Notes: generated by a model not told the origin, from the letters alone. Positions 55,450 to 63,223 are shown, numbered from the stretch's first letter. The stretch is DNA of 64,000 bases from an uncultured Flavobacterium sp. (GCF_963422545.1 NZ_OY730245.1:310001-374000); one strand, 5' to 3'. Made by a program: numbers and translations.

Positions 55450-55677
55450 ATGTCAGCTATTTTAAAACTAAAATTTTTTTTCGAGAAATATGGATTTCAT
55501 GTTTCTTCAAGATTGGCTGACAAACTAGGAATGCGTGTAACAAGCGTTAGATTGTTTTTTATTTATATTTCGTTTGTTACGGCTGGTTTAGGTTTTGGTG
55601 TTTATCTTACGCTCGCATTTTGGATTCGTTTAAAAGATTTAATTCGTGCCAAAAGAACGTCAGTTTTTGATTTATAA
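55450..55677 (+). CDS. PspC domain-containing small membrane protein
   Basis: 75-residue protein with the PspC core: SSRLADKLGMRVTSVRLFFIY followed by one transmembrane helix (about 34-58). PspC proteins act in envelope stress responses as inner-membrane partners of PspB/PspA or as C-terminal parts of larger regulators; no other psp gene is adjacent. It is shorter than E. coli PspC (~119). It is terminated at 55694. Confidence 0.85.
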   Translation: MSAILKLKFFFEKYGFHVSSRLADKLGMRVTSVRLFFIYISFVTAGLGFGVYLTLAFWIRLKDLIRAKRTSVFDL

Positions 55678-55693
55678 CTCAATTTTAAAGCAT

Positions 55694-55735
55694 AAAAAAA
55701 GGATCATAAAGTATTTACTTCATGATCCTTTTTTA
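55694..55735. terminator. Bidirectional terminator between PspC and permease genes
   Basis: AAAAAAGGATCAT and ATGATCCTTTTTT pair around a 14-base interior, with A/T tracts on both sides of convergent genes. Confidence 0.85.
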
Positions 55736-55750
55736 TTTTTATATAGAAAA

Positions 55751-57241
55751 TTATTCTTCTGGATTGTTTAATTTACTGTTTTTCTTACCGTAAGTAAAGT
55801 AGAAAACAACTCCTATAGCCATCCAGGCAAAAAGTCTCAACCAGTTTGTCCATCCTAAACCGTACATCATTGCACAACACACACCAACTCCTAATAAAGG
55901 TACTAAAGGAACAAATGGGGTTTTGAATTCGCGAACCATATCTGGTTCTTTTTTACGTAAAATAATAACAGATATACATACAAGTACAAAAGCAAATAAG
56001 GTTCCAATACTAGTCATATCTCCTACAATATCTCCTGGTATGAATGCAGCAAATGCACCAACAATTACTAAAATTGCAAGATTTGCTTTGTATGGAGTTT
56101 TGTATTTTGGGTGAACATCACTGAAAGCTTTAGGAAGTAAACCATCTTTACCCATTGCATAAAACACTCTTGATTGTCCTAATAACATTACTAGAATTAC
56201 AGAAGAGAATCCAGCCAAAATAGCCACAGTTACTAATTGTCCTAACCATTCGTATCCAATCATATATTTATTGATGGCAAATGCAACAGAAGCCTCTTTA
56301 CCACCAGTTCTAAAATCTTCAACAGTTGCAACACCAGTAAGTACGTGAGCAAAAAGGATATATAATAGCGTACAAACCGCTAATGATCCTAAGATTCCAA
56401 TAGGCATTGCTTTTTTAGGATTTTTTGTTTCCTGAGCAGCTGTACTTACAGCGTCAAAACCAATAAAGGCAAAGAAAACAGTTCCTGCAGCACCTAAGAT
56501 TCCCATAATACCACCATAACTATGATCAATTCCGTGCTCATCTGTAAAGATAGATGGTGAAGGGATATATGGAGTATGATTTGCCGGGTTTATAAAATGC
56601 CATCCAACTACAATTATTAAAATAACAATAGTTACTTTAACGATTACAATAATTCCGTTTACAAAAGCAGATTCCTGTATACCTTTTATCAATAATAAAC
56701 TAATGATACTAACGATAAAAAGAGCAGGAAGATTTATAATTCCGTGTGTCACTTGATGTGTAACAGGATCTACTATTTTTTGAAATGGAGAATGCGAAAA
56801 TTCAAATGGAATTGGACTTACATGAAGCACCGTGACCAGTAAATTATTGAGATATTCACTCCATGCAATCCCTACAGTTGCTGCTCCTACAGCATACTCA
56901 AGTATTAAATCCCAACCAATTATCCAGGCAAGGAATTCACCCATAGTTGCATATGTATATGTATAAGCACTACCAGAAATTGGAATAGAAGACGAAAGTT
57001 CTGCATAGCATAATCCAGCTAATGCACAACCAATAGCAGCAATAATAAATGCAATAGTAACTGATGGGCCAGCATTTTGCGCAGCAGCGGTAGCAGTTCT
57101 AACAAATAATCCTGCACCAATGATGGCGCCAATACCTAAGGCGATTAATGACCAGGCGGTCAAGGTTCTTTTTAACCCTTTTTCAGAATCAGCAGCTTCT
57201 GCTAAAAGCTGTGCTAATGGTTTTCTTTTCCAAATTGACAT
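55751..57241 (-). CDS. APC-superfamily amino acid permease
   Basis: 496-residue secondary transporter with about 12 hydrophobic segments starting near residue 28. The unwound TM1 motif GIGAIIGAGLFVRTA (about 36-50) binds the amino acid backbone, and the SGSAYTYTYATMGEF and GFDAVSTAAQETKNPKKAMP segments are typical of cationic-amino-acid-type permeases of the APC family. A short C-terminal tail is polar. The substrate is not resolvable. It is a single gene with a -7 element at 57274. Confidence 0.92.
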   Translation of the reverse strand: MSIWKRKPLAQLLAEAADSEKGLKRTLTAWSLIALGIGAIIGAGLFVRTATAAAQNAGPSVTIAFIIAAIGCALAGLCYAELSSSIPISGSAYTYTYATMGEFLAWIIGWDLILEYAVGAATVGIAWSEYLNNLLVTVLHVSPIPFEFSHSPFQKIVDPVTHQVTHGIINLPALFIVSIISLLLIKGIQESAFVNGIIVIVKVTIVILIIVVGWHFINPANHTPYIPSPSIFTDEHGIDHSYGGIMGILGAAGTVFFAFIGFDAVSTAAQETKNPKKAMPIGILGSLAVCTLLYILFAHVLTGVATVEDFRTGGKEASVAFAINKYMIGYEWLGQLVTVAILAGFSSVILVMLLGQSRVFYAMGKDGLLPKAFSDVHPKYKTPYKANLAILVIVGAFAAFIPGDIVGDMTSIGTLFAFVLVCISVIILRKKEPDMVREFKTPFVPLVPLLGVGVCCAMMYGLGWTNWLRLFAWMAIGVVFYFTYGKKNSKLNNPEE

Positions 57242-57273
57242 ATTATTTATATTGGTTTATTGTTATTAAGCTC

Positions 57274-57281
57274 CAAATGTA
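57274..57281 (-). promoter_or_regulatory. -7 element for the permease gene
   Basis: Minus-strand TACATTTG matches TAnnTTTG, 32 bases before the ATG. The rest of the 273-base divergent spacer is AT-rich. Confidence 0.5.
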
Positions 57282-57514
57282 TTGTTTTTTGTAAAAAATA
57301 AAAACAATAATCATGTTTTAAGTTATAAAATATTTAATTATGTGATAATACCCACGATAAATACACTTTAAAATCTTATATTCATTAATTTTATTGGTGT
57401 TTTTCAGCATATAAATCATTTTGCAAATTAGTAATATTTTTAATACTTTTCTTAATAAAATGATTTATTTTCGCATAAGTCATATTTTAATCAGAAAGAA
57501 AAATTTATTAGAGA

Positions 57515-58405
57515 ATGAATTTTAAAACAGTACTAGCATATTTTAAGTTTACAAATCAGCAGCGTACCGGAATTTTTTTGCTTTTCATAATTATAGTAGT
57601 ATTACAAACAGTGTATTTTTTTATAGACTTTAGTCTTCCTGAAAAGTCTTTCCCTGAAAAACAGCAATGGATTTCTCTACAATCTGAAATTGATTCCTTG
57701 AAATTGATAAAATATAAAGAGCAGCCAAAAGTTTATACTTTTAATCCAAATTTTATCTCAGACTATAAAGGTTATAAACTCGGAATGTCAATTGAGGAAA
57801 TTGATCGTTTATTGGCTTTTCGAAAAGAAAATAAATATGTGAACTCTGTAGAAGAATTTCAGCAAGTCACAAAAATTTCAGATTCTTTATTAAAAGTTAT
57901 TTCACCTTTATTTAAATTTCCGGAATGGACTCAAAATAAATCTAGCTTTAAAGAAGAAAAGAAAACATACGCAGAGAAATCTTATTCGAAAAAAGAAAAT
58001 AAAATTACAGTTTTAGATATTAATCAGGCAAGTCAGGATGATTTGATTAAAATTTATGGTATTGGTGAAGCTTTGTCACTACGGATATTAAAGCAAAAAG
58101 AAATTTTAGGCTGTTTTGTTTCGATGGAGCAAATGAGCGATGTTTGGGGACTTTCGCCAGAAGTAATAGCAGAATTAAACTCTCATTTTAAAGTTGTGAT
58201 ACCTTCAGGTTTGAAAAAAATCGCAATCAATGATGCTTCTTTAAAAGAATTATCGCAGTTTCCATATTTCAGATATGCACTAGCAAAACAGATAGTGACA
58301 ACTAGAAGTATGAATGGAAATTTTAATAATATTGAGGATTTATCAAAAATTAAAGATTTTCCTGTTGAAAAAGCAAAAATAATTAGTTTATATTTGGAGT
58401 TCTAA
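57515..58405 (+). CDS. Helix-hairpin-helix protein with N-terminal membrane anchor (ComEA-like)
   Basis: 296 residues. One transmembrane segment at about 18-37 is followed by a charged linker. Helix-hairpin-helix units follow: a partial one near 86-120 (GMSIEEIDRLLAFRKENKYVNSVEEF), a full ComEA-type one near 168-215 (LDINQASQDDLIKIYGIGEALSLRILKQKE), and another at the C-terminus (INDASLKELSQFPYFRYALAKQIV). The topology places the HhH part outside the inner membrane, as in ComEA-type DNA-binding proteins. DNA uptake is possible but no other com gene is present. It lies 14 bases before an acyl-CoA dehydrogenase gene. Confidence 0.88.
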   Translation: MNFKTVLAYFKFTNQQRTGIFLLFIIIVVLQTVYFFIDFSLPEKSFPEKQQWISLQSEIDSLKLIKYKEQPKVYTFNPNFISDYKGYKLGMSIEEIDRLLAFRKENKYVNSVEEFQQVTKISDSLLKVISPLFKFPEWTQNKSSFKEEKKTYAEKSYSKKENKITVLDINQASQDDLIKIYGIGEALSLRILKQKEILGCFVSMEQMSDVWGLSPEVIAELNSHFKVVIPSGLKKIAINDASLKELSQFPYFRYALAKQIVTTRSMNGNFNNIEDLSKIKDFPVEKAKIISLYLEF

Positions 58406-58419
58406 AAAAATAGCACACA

Positions 58420-59562
58420 ATGAATTTTGATTACAATGAAACGCAGTCGATGATTGCTCAGTCAATAAAAGATTTTGCCGATAAAAATATCAGACCTTAT
58501 ATAATGGAGTGGGATGAAGCTCAAATTTTTCCGGTTCCTTTATTTAAAAAATTAGGCGAAATGGGATATATGGGAGTTTTAGTGCCCGAAGAATATGGAG
58601 GTTCCGGTTTAGGATACCATGAGTATATTACAGTTGTTGAAGAAATTTCAAAAGTAGATCCTTCAATAGGATTATCTGTTGCAGCTCATAATTCGTTATG
58701 TACAAATCATATTTTGACTTTTGGGAATGAAGAACAAAAGAAAAAATGGCTGCCAAAACTTGCAACTGCTGAATATATAGGAGCTTGGGGATTAACAGAA
58801 CACAATACAGGTTCTGATGCCGGCGGAATGAATACAACAGCAGTAAGAGATGGTGATGAATGGATTATAAACGGTGCTAAAAATTTTATTACGCATGCGA
58901 TTTCCGGAGATATTGCAGTAGTAATTGTTCGTACCGGAGAAAAAGGTGATTCTAAAGGAATGACAGCTTTTGTTCTTGAAAAAGGAATGAAAGGATTTAC
59001 ATCAGGGAAAAAAGAAAATAAATTAGGGATGCGTGCCAGTGAAACTGCAGAATTAGTTTTTGATAGTTGCCGAGTGCCGGATGCAAATAGATTAGGAGAA
59101 GTAGGACAGGGATTTGTTCAGGCTATGAAAATATTAGATGGAGGCCGAATCTCAATTGGAGCTTTGTCGTTAGGAATTGCAAAAGGTGCTTATGAAGCAG
59201 CACTTAAATATTCTAAAGAAAGATATCAGTTTGGACAGCCTATCAGTAATTTTCAGGGAATTTCATTTAAACTGGCTGATATGGCAACAGAAATTGAAGC
59301 TTCGGAATTATTGTTACATAAAGCTGCTTTCTTGAAACAGCAACATAAACCGGTTACAACACTTGGAGCGATGGCAAAAATGTATGCATCAGAAGCTTGT
59401 GTGAAAATTGCAAACGAAGCAGTTCAAATTCACGGAGGTTATGGTTATACAAAAGATTTTCCGGTAGAGAAATTCTATCGTGATTCTAAATTATGTACAA
59501 TTGGAGAAGGAACTACCGAAATTCAAAAGGTGGTTATTTCCAGAAATTTGCTAAAAGAGTAA
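58420..59562 (+). CDS. Acyl-CoA dehydrogenase
   Basis: 380-residue FAD enzyme for the first oxidation step of fatty or branched-chain acyl-CoA breakdown. It has the full three-domain form. The middle strand motif WGLTEHNTGSDAGGMNT (about 127-143) is typical, and the catalytic Glu is E363 in GEGTTEIQK near the C-terminus, the position found in short- and medium-chain enzymes. The length matches the butyryl/short-chain group. Substrate chain length is not determinable. Co-transcription with the HhH gene upstream is likely. Confidence 0.95.
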   Translation: MNFDYNETQSMIAQSIKDFADKNIRPYIMEWDEAQIFPVPLFKKLGEMGYMGVLVPEEYGGSGLGYHEYITVVEEISKVDPSIGLSVAAHNSLCTNHILTFGNEEQKKKWLPKLATAEYIGAWGLTEHNTGSDAGGMNTTAVRDGDEWIINGAKNFITHAISGDIAVVIVRTGEKGDSKGMTAFVLEKGMKGFTSGKKENKLGMRASETAELVFDSCRVPDANRLGEVGQGFVQAMKILDGGRISIGALSLGIAKGAYEAALKYSKERYQFGQPISNFQGISFKLADMATEIEASELLLHKAAFLKQQHKPVTTLGAMAKMYASEACVKIANEAVQIHGGYGYTKDFPVEKFYRDSKLCTIGEGTTEIQKVVISRNLLKE

Positions 59563-59573
59563 AATAATAAGTT

Positions 59574-59707
59574 GGGCGTGCCCATAAAAACAAAAGCCAT
59601 TTAGCAAACGTTAAGTGGCTTTTGTTCTTATGGTCGGGCTTTTCACTTCAATCTTTTTTGTTTTTAAAGAAAAAACAAAAAAGGATTTCCGTTGCAATCC
59701 CTCACGC
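59574..59707. repeat. Structured hairpin repeat, copy 3 (long form with two variable hairpins)
   Basis: Terminal GCGTG (59576-59580) and CACGC (59703-59707) can pair. Hairpin 1 (about 59580-59639, bounded by GCCC/GGGC) and hairpin 2 (CTTTTTTGTTTTT 59653-59665 with its complement 59671-59683) lie within. TTCAATC before and GGATTTCC after hairpin 2 match copy 2. Overall it looks like a two-armed cruciform or RNA. Confidence 0.65.
59586..59630 (+). terminator. Probable terminator after acyl-CoA dehydrogenase (hairpin 1 of copy 3)
   Basis: AACAAAAGCCATTTA and TAAGTGGCTTTTGTT form a 15-bp stem with one G-T pair, followed by a mixed T-rich stretch. Confidence 0.6.
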
Positions 59708-59783
59708 ATACAGGGTTTCTGAGGGAATTTTATATTTATGAAAATAATTTAGAATTTATAACCCATTATTCATAATTAATATA

Positions 59784-59791
59784 TACTTTTG
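59784..59791 (+). promoter_or_regulatory. -7 element for rpsU
   Basis: TACTTTTG matches TAnnTTTG. Transcription would start near 59798, leaving a leader of about 23 bases that contains the Shine-Dalgarno sequence. Confidence 0.55.
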
Positions 59792-59804
59792 CAACCTTAA
59801 CGAG

Positions 59805-59812
59805 AGGAGGTG
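59805..59812 (+). promoter_or_regulatory. Strong Shine-Dalgarno sequence of rpsU
   Basis: AGGAGGTG ends 8 bases before the ATG and is near-perfectly complementary to the 3' end of 16S rRNA. It is the only gene in this window with such a site at usable spacing. In Flavobacterium, bS21 helps hide the anti-Shine-Dalgarno on the ribosome, and the strong site on rpsU is thought to allow autoregulation. Confidence 0.85.
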
Positions 59813-59820
59813 TCTATATT

Positions 59821-60015
59821 ATGTTAATTATACCAATTAAAGACGGAGAAAATATCGATAGAGCATTAAAGCGCTATAAAAGAAAATTTGATAAAACAGG
59901 AACTGTTCGTCAATTAAGAGCACGTACTGCTTTTATTAAGCCTTCTGTTATCAAAAGAGCTCAAATTCAAAAAGCTGCTTACATCCAAAACTTGAGAGAT
60001 AGTTTAGAAAGTTAG
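59821..60015 (+). CDS. rpsU: 30S ribosomal protein bS21
   Basis: 64-residue basic protein of the small ribosomal subunit. In Bacteroidota, bS21 with bS18 and bS6 sequesters the 3' end of 16S rRNA, explaining why this phylum seldom uses Shine-Dalgarno initiation. Tyr54, the residue placed against the anti-Shine-Dalgarno in the F. johnsoniae ribosome, is present (KAAYIQNLRD). The gene has its own -7 element, an exceptional AGGAGGTG site and its own terminator (60039), consistent with a separately and autogenously controlled transcript. Confidence 0.97.
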   Translation: MLIIPIKDGENIDRALKRYKRKFDKTGTVRQLRARTAFIKPSVIKRAQIQKAAYIQNLRDSLES

Positions 60016-60038
60016 TATTAAGCTTTTCAGAAATAATT

Positions 60039-60077
60039 ACCGTTAGTTATCAAAATTTTGATGCTAACGGTTTTTTT
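60039..60077 (+). terminator. Terminator after rpsU
   Basis: ACCGTTAG and CTAACGGT form an 8-bp stem that an internal AAAATTTT can compact, followed by TTTTTTT. Confidence 0.8.
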
Positions 60078-60139
60078 ATGCTTAATTTTGAGGTAACTAT
60101 ATATTAGGTGTGTTTTGTAATTAAACAAGTATTCGCTTT

Positions 60140-61033
60140 ATGAAATCAAATAAAGAGGCATTTCGTGATTATCTTCAGTTGGAGAAAAAATATTCGGCAC
60201 ATACGGTTAATGCTTATTTGAATGATATTTTGTTCTTTGAAACGTTTAATAAAGATAATTTTGAACAGGAAAGTATTGAGAAGGTAAATTATAGCCAAAT
60301 TAGAAGTTGGATTGTTTCTTTGGTAGATGCGAATATTTCTAATGTTTCAGTAAATCGAAAAATGGCTTCATTGAAAGCTTTTTATAAATTCCTTTTAAAA
60401 ACAAAGCAAATAGAGGTTAATCCAATGTTGAAACATAAAGCATTGAAAACGCCGAAAATTGTTCAGATTCCTTTTTCTGAAAAAGAATTAACTGATTTAA
60501 TGAAGGAAATTGATAATCCTTGTGGTTTTGAAGAAGTGAGGGATAAGCTTATTGTTGATTTGTTTTATGTCACAGGAATGCGAAGGGCTGAGTTGATACA
60601 TTTGATGAAGAATAATGTTGATTTGTCTTCGAATGTGGTAAAGGTTTTAGGGAAGCGAAATAAAGAACGTATTATTCCGATTCTGCCTATTATAGTTGAG
60701 CAGTTTGATTTGTATCTAAAGGAACGTGCTTCGGTTGAGGAAATAGTAGATGATGATTATTTTTTTATTTCAAAAAAAGGGTTAAAATTGAGCGAATCTT
60801 TTGTGTATCGATTAATAAATTCTTACTTTAGTAGGGTCTCTGAAAAGGTAAAAAAAAGTCCGCATGTGCTTAGGCATACTTTTGCGACTCACTTATTAAA
60901 TAACGGAGCGGATTTAAATTCAGTTAAGGAATTATTAGGGCATTCGAGTTTAGCGTCTACGCAAGTTTATACTCATAATAGTTTAGCAGAGCTTAAAAAG
61001 GTGTATACTGATGCGCATCCTCGGAACAAATAA
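60140..61033 (+). CDS. Tyrosine site-specific recombinase (XerC/XerD family)
   Basis: 297-residue recombinase. The N-terminal SAM-like core-binding domain (about 1-90) is followed by the catalytic domain with R148 in TGMRRAEL, K172 in GKRNKER, H242 and R245 in HVLRHTFATHLL, H268 in LGHSS and the nucleophile Y277 in TQVYTH. Its length and tight fit to the Xer pattern favour chromosome-dimer resolution over a phage or integron integrase. It lies among translation genes, upstream of hpf. Confidence 0.92.
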   Translation: MKSNKEAFRDYLQLEKKYSAHTVNAYLNDILFFETFNKDNFEQESIEKVNYSQIRSWIVSLVDANISNVSVNRKMASLKAFYKFLLKTKQIEVNPMLKHKALKTPKIVQIPFSEKELTDLMKEIDNPCGFEEVRDKLIVDLFYVTGMRRAELIHLMKNNVDLSSNVVKVLGKRNKERIIPILPIIVEQFDLYLKERASVEEIVDDDYFFISKKGLKLSESFVYRLINSYFSRVSEKVKKSPHVLRHTFATHLLNNGADLNSVKELLGHSSLASTQVYTHNSLAELKKVYTDAHPRNK

Positions 61034-61067
61034 TGGTTCTGAAATGTTTAACCCTAAAATTAGTATT

Positions 61068-61370
61068 ATGAAGGTAGATGTTCATGCAGTTAACTTTACT
61101 GTTGACAGAAAATTGGTAGATTTTATTCAGGAGAGAATGGATAAATTGGAAAAATATTACGATCGAGTGGTTTCGGCCGATGTTTTTTTAAAAGTTGAAA
61201 GAACAAGTGATAAGGAGAATAAGGCAGTAGAGATTAGGATTAATGTTCCGGGAGATGATTTTTTGGTTAGAAAGCAATGCAAAACATTTGAAGAAGCGGT
61301 CGAGCTTTCGGCAGAATCTTTAGAACGTTTACTGGTAAAAAGGAAAGAAAAAATAAGAGCACACATATAA
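61068..61370 (+). CDS. hpf: Ribosome hibernation-promoting factor (HPF/YfiA, short form)
   Basis: About 100-residue ribosome-binding protein of the beta-alpha-beta-beta-beta-alpha fold that silences ribosomes in stationary phase. Segments are MKVDVHAVNFTVDRKLVDFIQ, EKYYDRVVSADVFLKVE and EEAVELSAESLERLLVKRKEK. The open frame extends upstream into xerC (61011), but the ATG at 61068 starts the family domain. It is the short form, lacking the dimerisation tail of long HPF. It lies just after xerC and before the tRNA cluster. Confidence 0.93.
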   Translation: MKVDVHAVNFTVDRKLVDFIQERMDKLEKYYDRVVSADVFLKVERTSDKENKAVEIRINVPGDDFLVRKQCKTFEEAVELSAESLERLLVKRKEKIRAHI

Positions 61371-61394
61371 TTGAAAAATTTTTTCAAAAAATGT

Positions 61395-61424
61395 TTTGAT
61401 ACAAAGATAAAATAGCTACATTTG
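61395..61424 (+). promoter_or_regulatory. Promoter of the tRNA-tuf transcript (-33 TTTG, -7 TACATTTG)
   Basis: TTTG at 61395-61398 and TACATTTG at 61417-61424 are 18 bases apart, a near-ideal Bacteroidota promoter. It lies 38 bases before tRNA-Thr. A short hairpin GTCCG/CGGAC (61427-61446) plus T-run lies directly at the predicted start. Confidence 0.7.
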
Positions 61425-61461
61425 CAGTCCGTTAGAAATAGCGGACTTTTTTATTGATATT

Positions 61462-61535
61462 GCCAGCGTAGCTCAGTTGGCTAGAGCAGCTGATTTGTAA
61501 TCAGCAGGTCGTGGGTTCGAGTCCCTCCGCCGGCT
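61462..61535 (+). tRNA. tRNA-Thr (anticodon TGT)
   Basis: A 74-base cloverleaf: acceptor GCCAGCG/CGCCGGC (one A-C mismatch), D arm with GCTCAGTTGGCTAGAGC, anticodon stem GCTGA/TCAGC with loop TTTGTAA, T arm GTGGGTTCGAGTCCCTC. The 3' CCA is not encoded. Confidence 0.95.
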
Positions 61536-61589
61536 CTAAATATTTCAAATGCGATTTGAAATTGTTCATACAATTATTGATAAAATAAA

Positions 61590-61670
61590 GGGGAGATACT
61601 CAAGCGGCCAACGAGGGCAGACTGTAAATCTGCTGTGTGAACTTCGCAGGTTCGAATCCTGCTCTCCCCA
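61590..61670 (+). tRNA. tRNA-Tyr (anticodon GTA)
   Basis: 81 bases with a long variable arm, as expected for bacterial tRNA-Tyr. Acceptor GGGGAGA/TCTCCCC, anticodon stem GCAGA/TCTGC with loop CTGTAAA, T arm CAGGTTCGAATCCTG, discriminator A. Confidence 0.95.
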
Positions 61671-61758
61671 CAAAAAAAGAAGTTAAGATTTCGGATTGTA
61701 GGTTTTGGATTTATAGAATCTGAAATCTAAATTCAAAAATCTAAAATCAGAACTCTCT
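61671..61758. repeat. Repeat-type spacer between tRNA-Tyr and tRNA-Thr
   Basis: 88 AT-rich bases with gatttcggattgtaggtttt and aatctgaaatctaaatt units, close relatives of spacers near 26.3 and 29.1 kb. No tRNA is present where E. coli has glyT. Confidence 0.55.
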
Positions 61759-61830
61759 GCCGGTGTAGCTCAGGGGTAGAGTGCTTCCTTGGTAAGGAAG
61801 AGGTCTCGGGTTCAATTCCCGACATTGGCT
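61759..61830 (+). tRNA. tRNA-Thr (anticodon GGT)
   Basis: 72-base cloverleaf. Acceptor GCCGGTG/CATTGGC (two G-T pairs), anticodon stem CTTCC/GGAAG with loop TTGGTAA, T arm CGGGTTCAATTCCCG. It lies 55 bases before tuf, as thrT precedes tufB in E. coli. Confidence 0.94.
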
Positions 61831-61885
61831 CAAGTAAGTAGGAAATTGAAAATTAATATATAACTAAGATTAAAAATTAAGTAAA

Positions 61886-63073
61886 ATGGCAAAGGAGAAT
61901 TTTAATCGTTCCAAACCGCACTTAAACATAGGTACAATTGGACACGTGGATCACGGAAAAACTACATTAACTGCAGCAATTACAAAAGTATTGTCTGATG
62001 CTGGTTACTGTCAAGCAAAATCGTTTGATCAAATCGATAACGCTCCAGAGGAGAAAGAAAGAGGTATTACTATTAATACATCACACGTAGAGTATGAAAC
62101 AGCTAACCGTCACTACGCTCACGTTGACTGTCCAGGTCACGCGGATTACGTAAAGAACATGGTTACTGGAGCGGCTCAAATGGACGGAGCTATCTTAGTA
62201 GTTGCTGCTACAGATGGTCCAATGCCACAAACTCGTGAGCACATCCTTTTAGGTCGTCAGGTTGGTATTCCAAGAATTGTTGTTTTCATGAACAAAGTGG
62301 ATATGGTTGATGATGCTGAATTGTTAGAGCTTGTTGAAATGGAAATTAGAGATTTATTATCTTTCTACGAATATGATGGAGATAATGGTCCTGTAGTTCA
62401 AGGTTCTGCTTTAGGAGGATTGAATAATGATCCTGCTTGGGTACCAAAAATCATTGAATTAATGGAAGCTGTTGATGCTTGGATCGAAGAGCCAGTGCGT
62501 GACGTAGCTAAACCATTCTTGATGCCGGTTGAAGACGTATTTACAATTACTGGTCGTGGAACTGTTGCTACAGGTCGTATCGAAACAGGTATTGCTAATA
62601 CAGGAGATCCAGTTGAAATCATTGGTATGGGAGCTGATAAATTAACTTCTACTATTACAGGAGTTGAGATGTTCCGTAAAATCCTTGATAGAGGTGAAGC
62701 TGGAGATAACGTAGGTTTATTGTTAAGAGGTATTGATAAAGAATCTATCAAAAGAGGAATGGTTATCATTAAGCCAGGATCAGTAAAACCACACGCTACT
62801 TTCAAAGCTGAGGTTTATATCTTGAAAAAAGAAGAAGGTGGACGTCATACTCCATTCCACAATAACTACCGTCCACAGTTCTACGTACGTACAACTGACG
62901 TAACAGGAGTTATTACTTTACCAGAAGGAGTAGAGATGGTAATGCCAGGAGATAACTTAACTATCAATGTATCTTTATTAAGCCCAATCGCAATGAGCGT
63001 AGGTTTACGTTTCGCTATCCGTGAAGGTGGTAGAACTGTAGGTGCAGGTCAGGTTACTGAAATCGTAGGATAA
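61886..63073 (+). CDS. tuf: Elongation factor Tu
   Basis: 395-residue translation GTPase delivering aminoacyl-tRNA to the ribosome. G1 GHVDHGKT is at 19-26, G3 DCPGH at 81-85 and G4 NKVD at 136-139. Domains 2 and 3 are complete, with FTITGRGTVATGRIETG and the C-terminal VGAGQVTEIV. The gene is strongly codon-biased (gct/ggt/cgt/aac), consistent with high expression. It is in a transcript with upstream tRNAs, a layout conserved across distant bacteria. Confidence 0.99.
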   Translation: MAKENFNRSKPHLNIGTIGHVDHGKTTLTAAITKVLSDAGYCQAKSFDQIDNAPEEKERGITINTSHVEYETANRHYAHVDCPGHADYVKNMVTGAAQMDGAILVVAATDGPMPQTREHILLGRQVGIPRIVVFMNKVDMVDDAELLELVEMEIRDLLSFYEYDGDNGPVVQGSALGGLNNDPAWVPKIIELMEAVDAWIEEPVRDVAKPFLMPVEDVFTITGRGTVATGRIETGIANTGDPVEIIGMGADKLTSTITGVEMFRKILDRGEAGDNVGLLLRGIDKESIKRGMVIIKPGSVKPHATFKAEVYILKKEEGGRHTPFHNNYRPQFYVRTTDVTGVITLPEGVEMVMPGDNLTINVSLLSPIAMSVGLRFAIREGGRTVGAGQVTEIVG

Positions 63074-63088
63074 TCCTATAAATATTAT

Positions 63089-63130
63089 AAAAAGCCAGTT
63101 GATTTTCTTAACTGAAGTCACTGGCTTTTA
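63089..63130 (+). terminator. Hairpin after tuf, likely partial terminator
   Basis: AAAAGCCAGT and ACTGGCTTTT form a 10-bp stem with a 20-base interior and a weak T-tract. It is only a few bases before tRNA-Trp, so it may attenuate or process rather than end transcription. Confidence 0.55.
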
Positions 63131-63133
63131 ATT

Positions 63134-63204
63134 ACGGGCGTAGTTCAAGGGTAGAATAGCGGTCTCCAAAACCGTTGATGGGGGTTCGAATCCCTCCGCC
63201 CGTG
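63134..63204 (+). tRNA. tRNA-Trp (anticodon CCA)
   Basis: 71-base cloverleaf. Acceptor ACGGGCG/CGCCCGT, anticodon stem GCGGT/ACCGT with loop CTCCAAA, T arm GGGGGTTCGAATCCCTC, discriminator G. It lies between tuf and secE. Confidence 0.95.
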
Positions 63205-63223
63205 CAATAAAAAAATATATCAA

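Noticed and set aside
61671..61758. Search for a tRNA-Gly between tRNA-Tyr and tRNA-Thr
   Set aside because: No cloverleaf or TTCGA T-loop is present; only repeat-type AT-rich sequence.
62398..62805. 135-codon open frame on the minus strand inside tuf
   Set aside because: It is antisense to a strongly codon-biased tuf gene; the frame is a by-product of that bias and has no promoter or family match.
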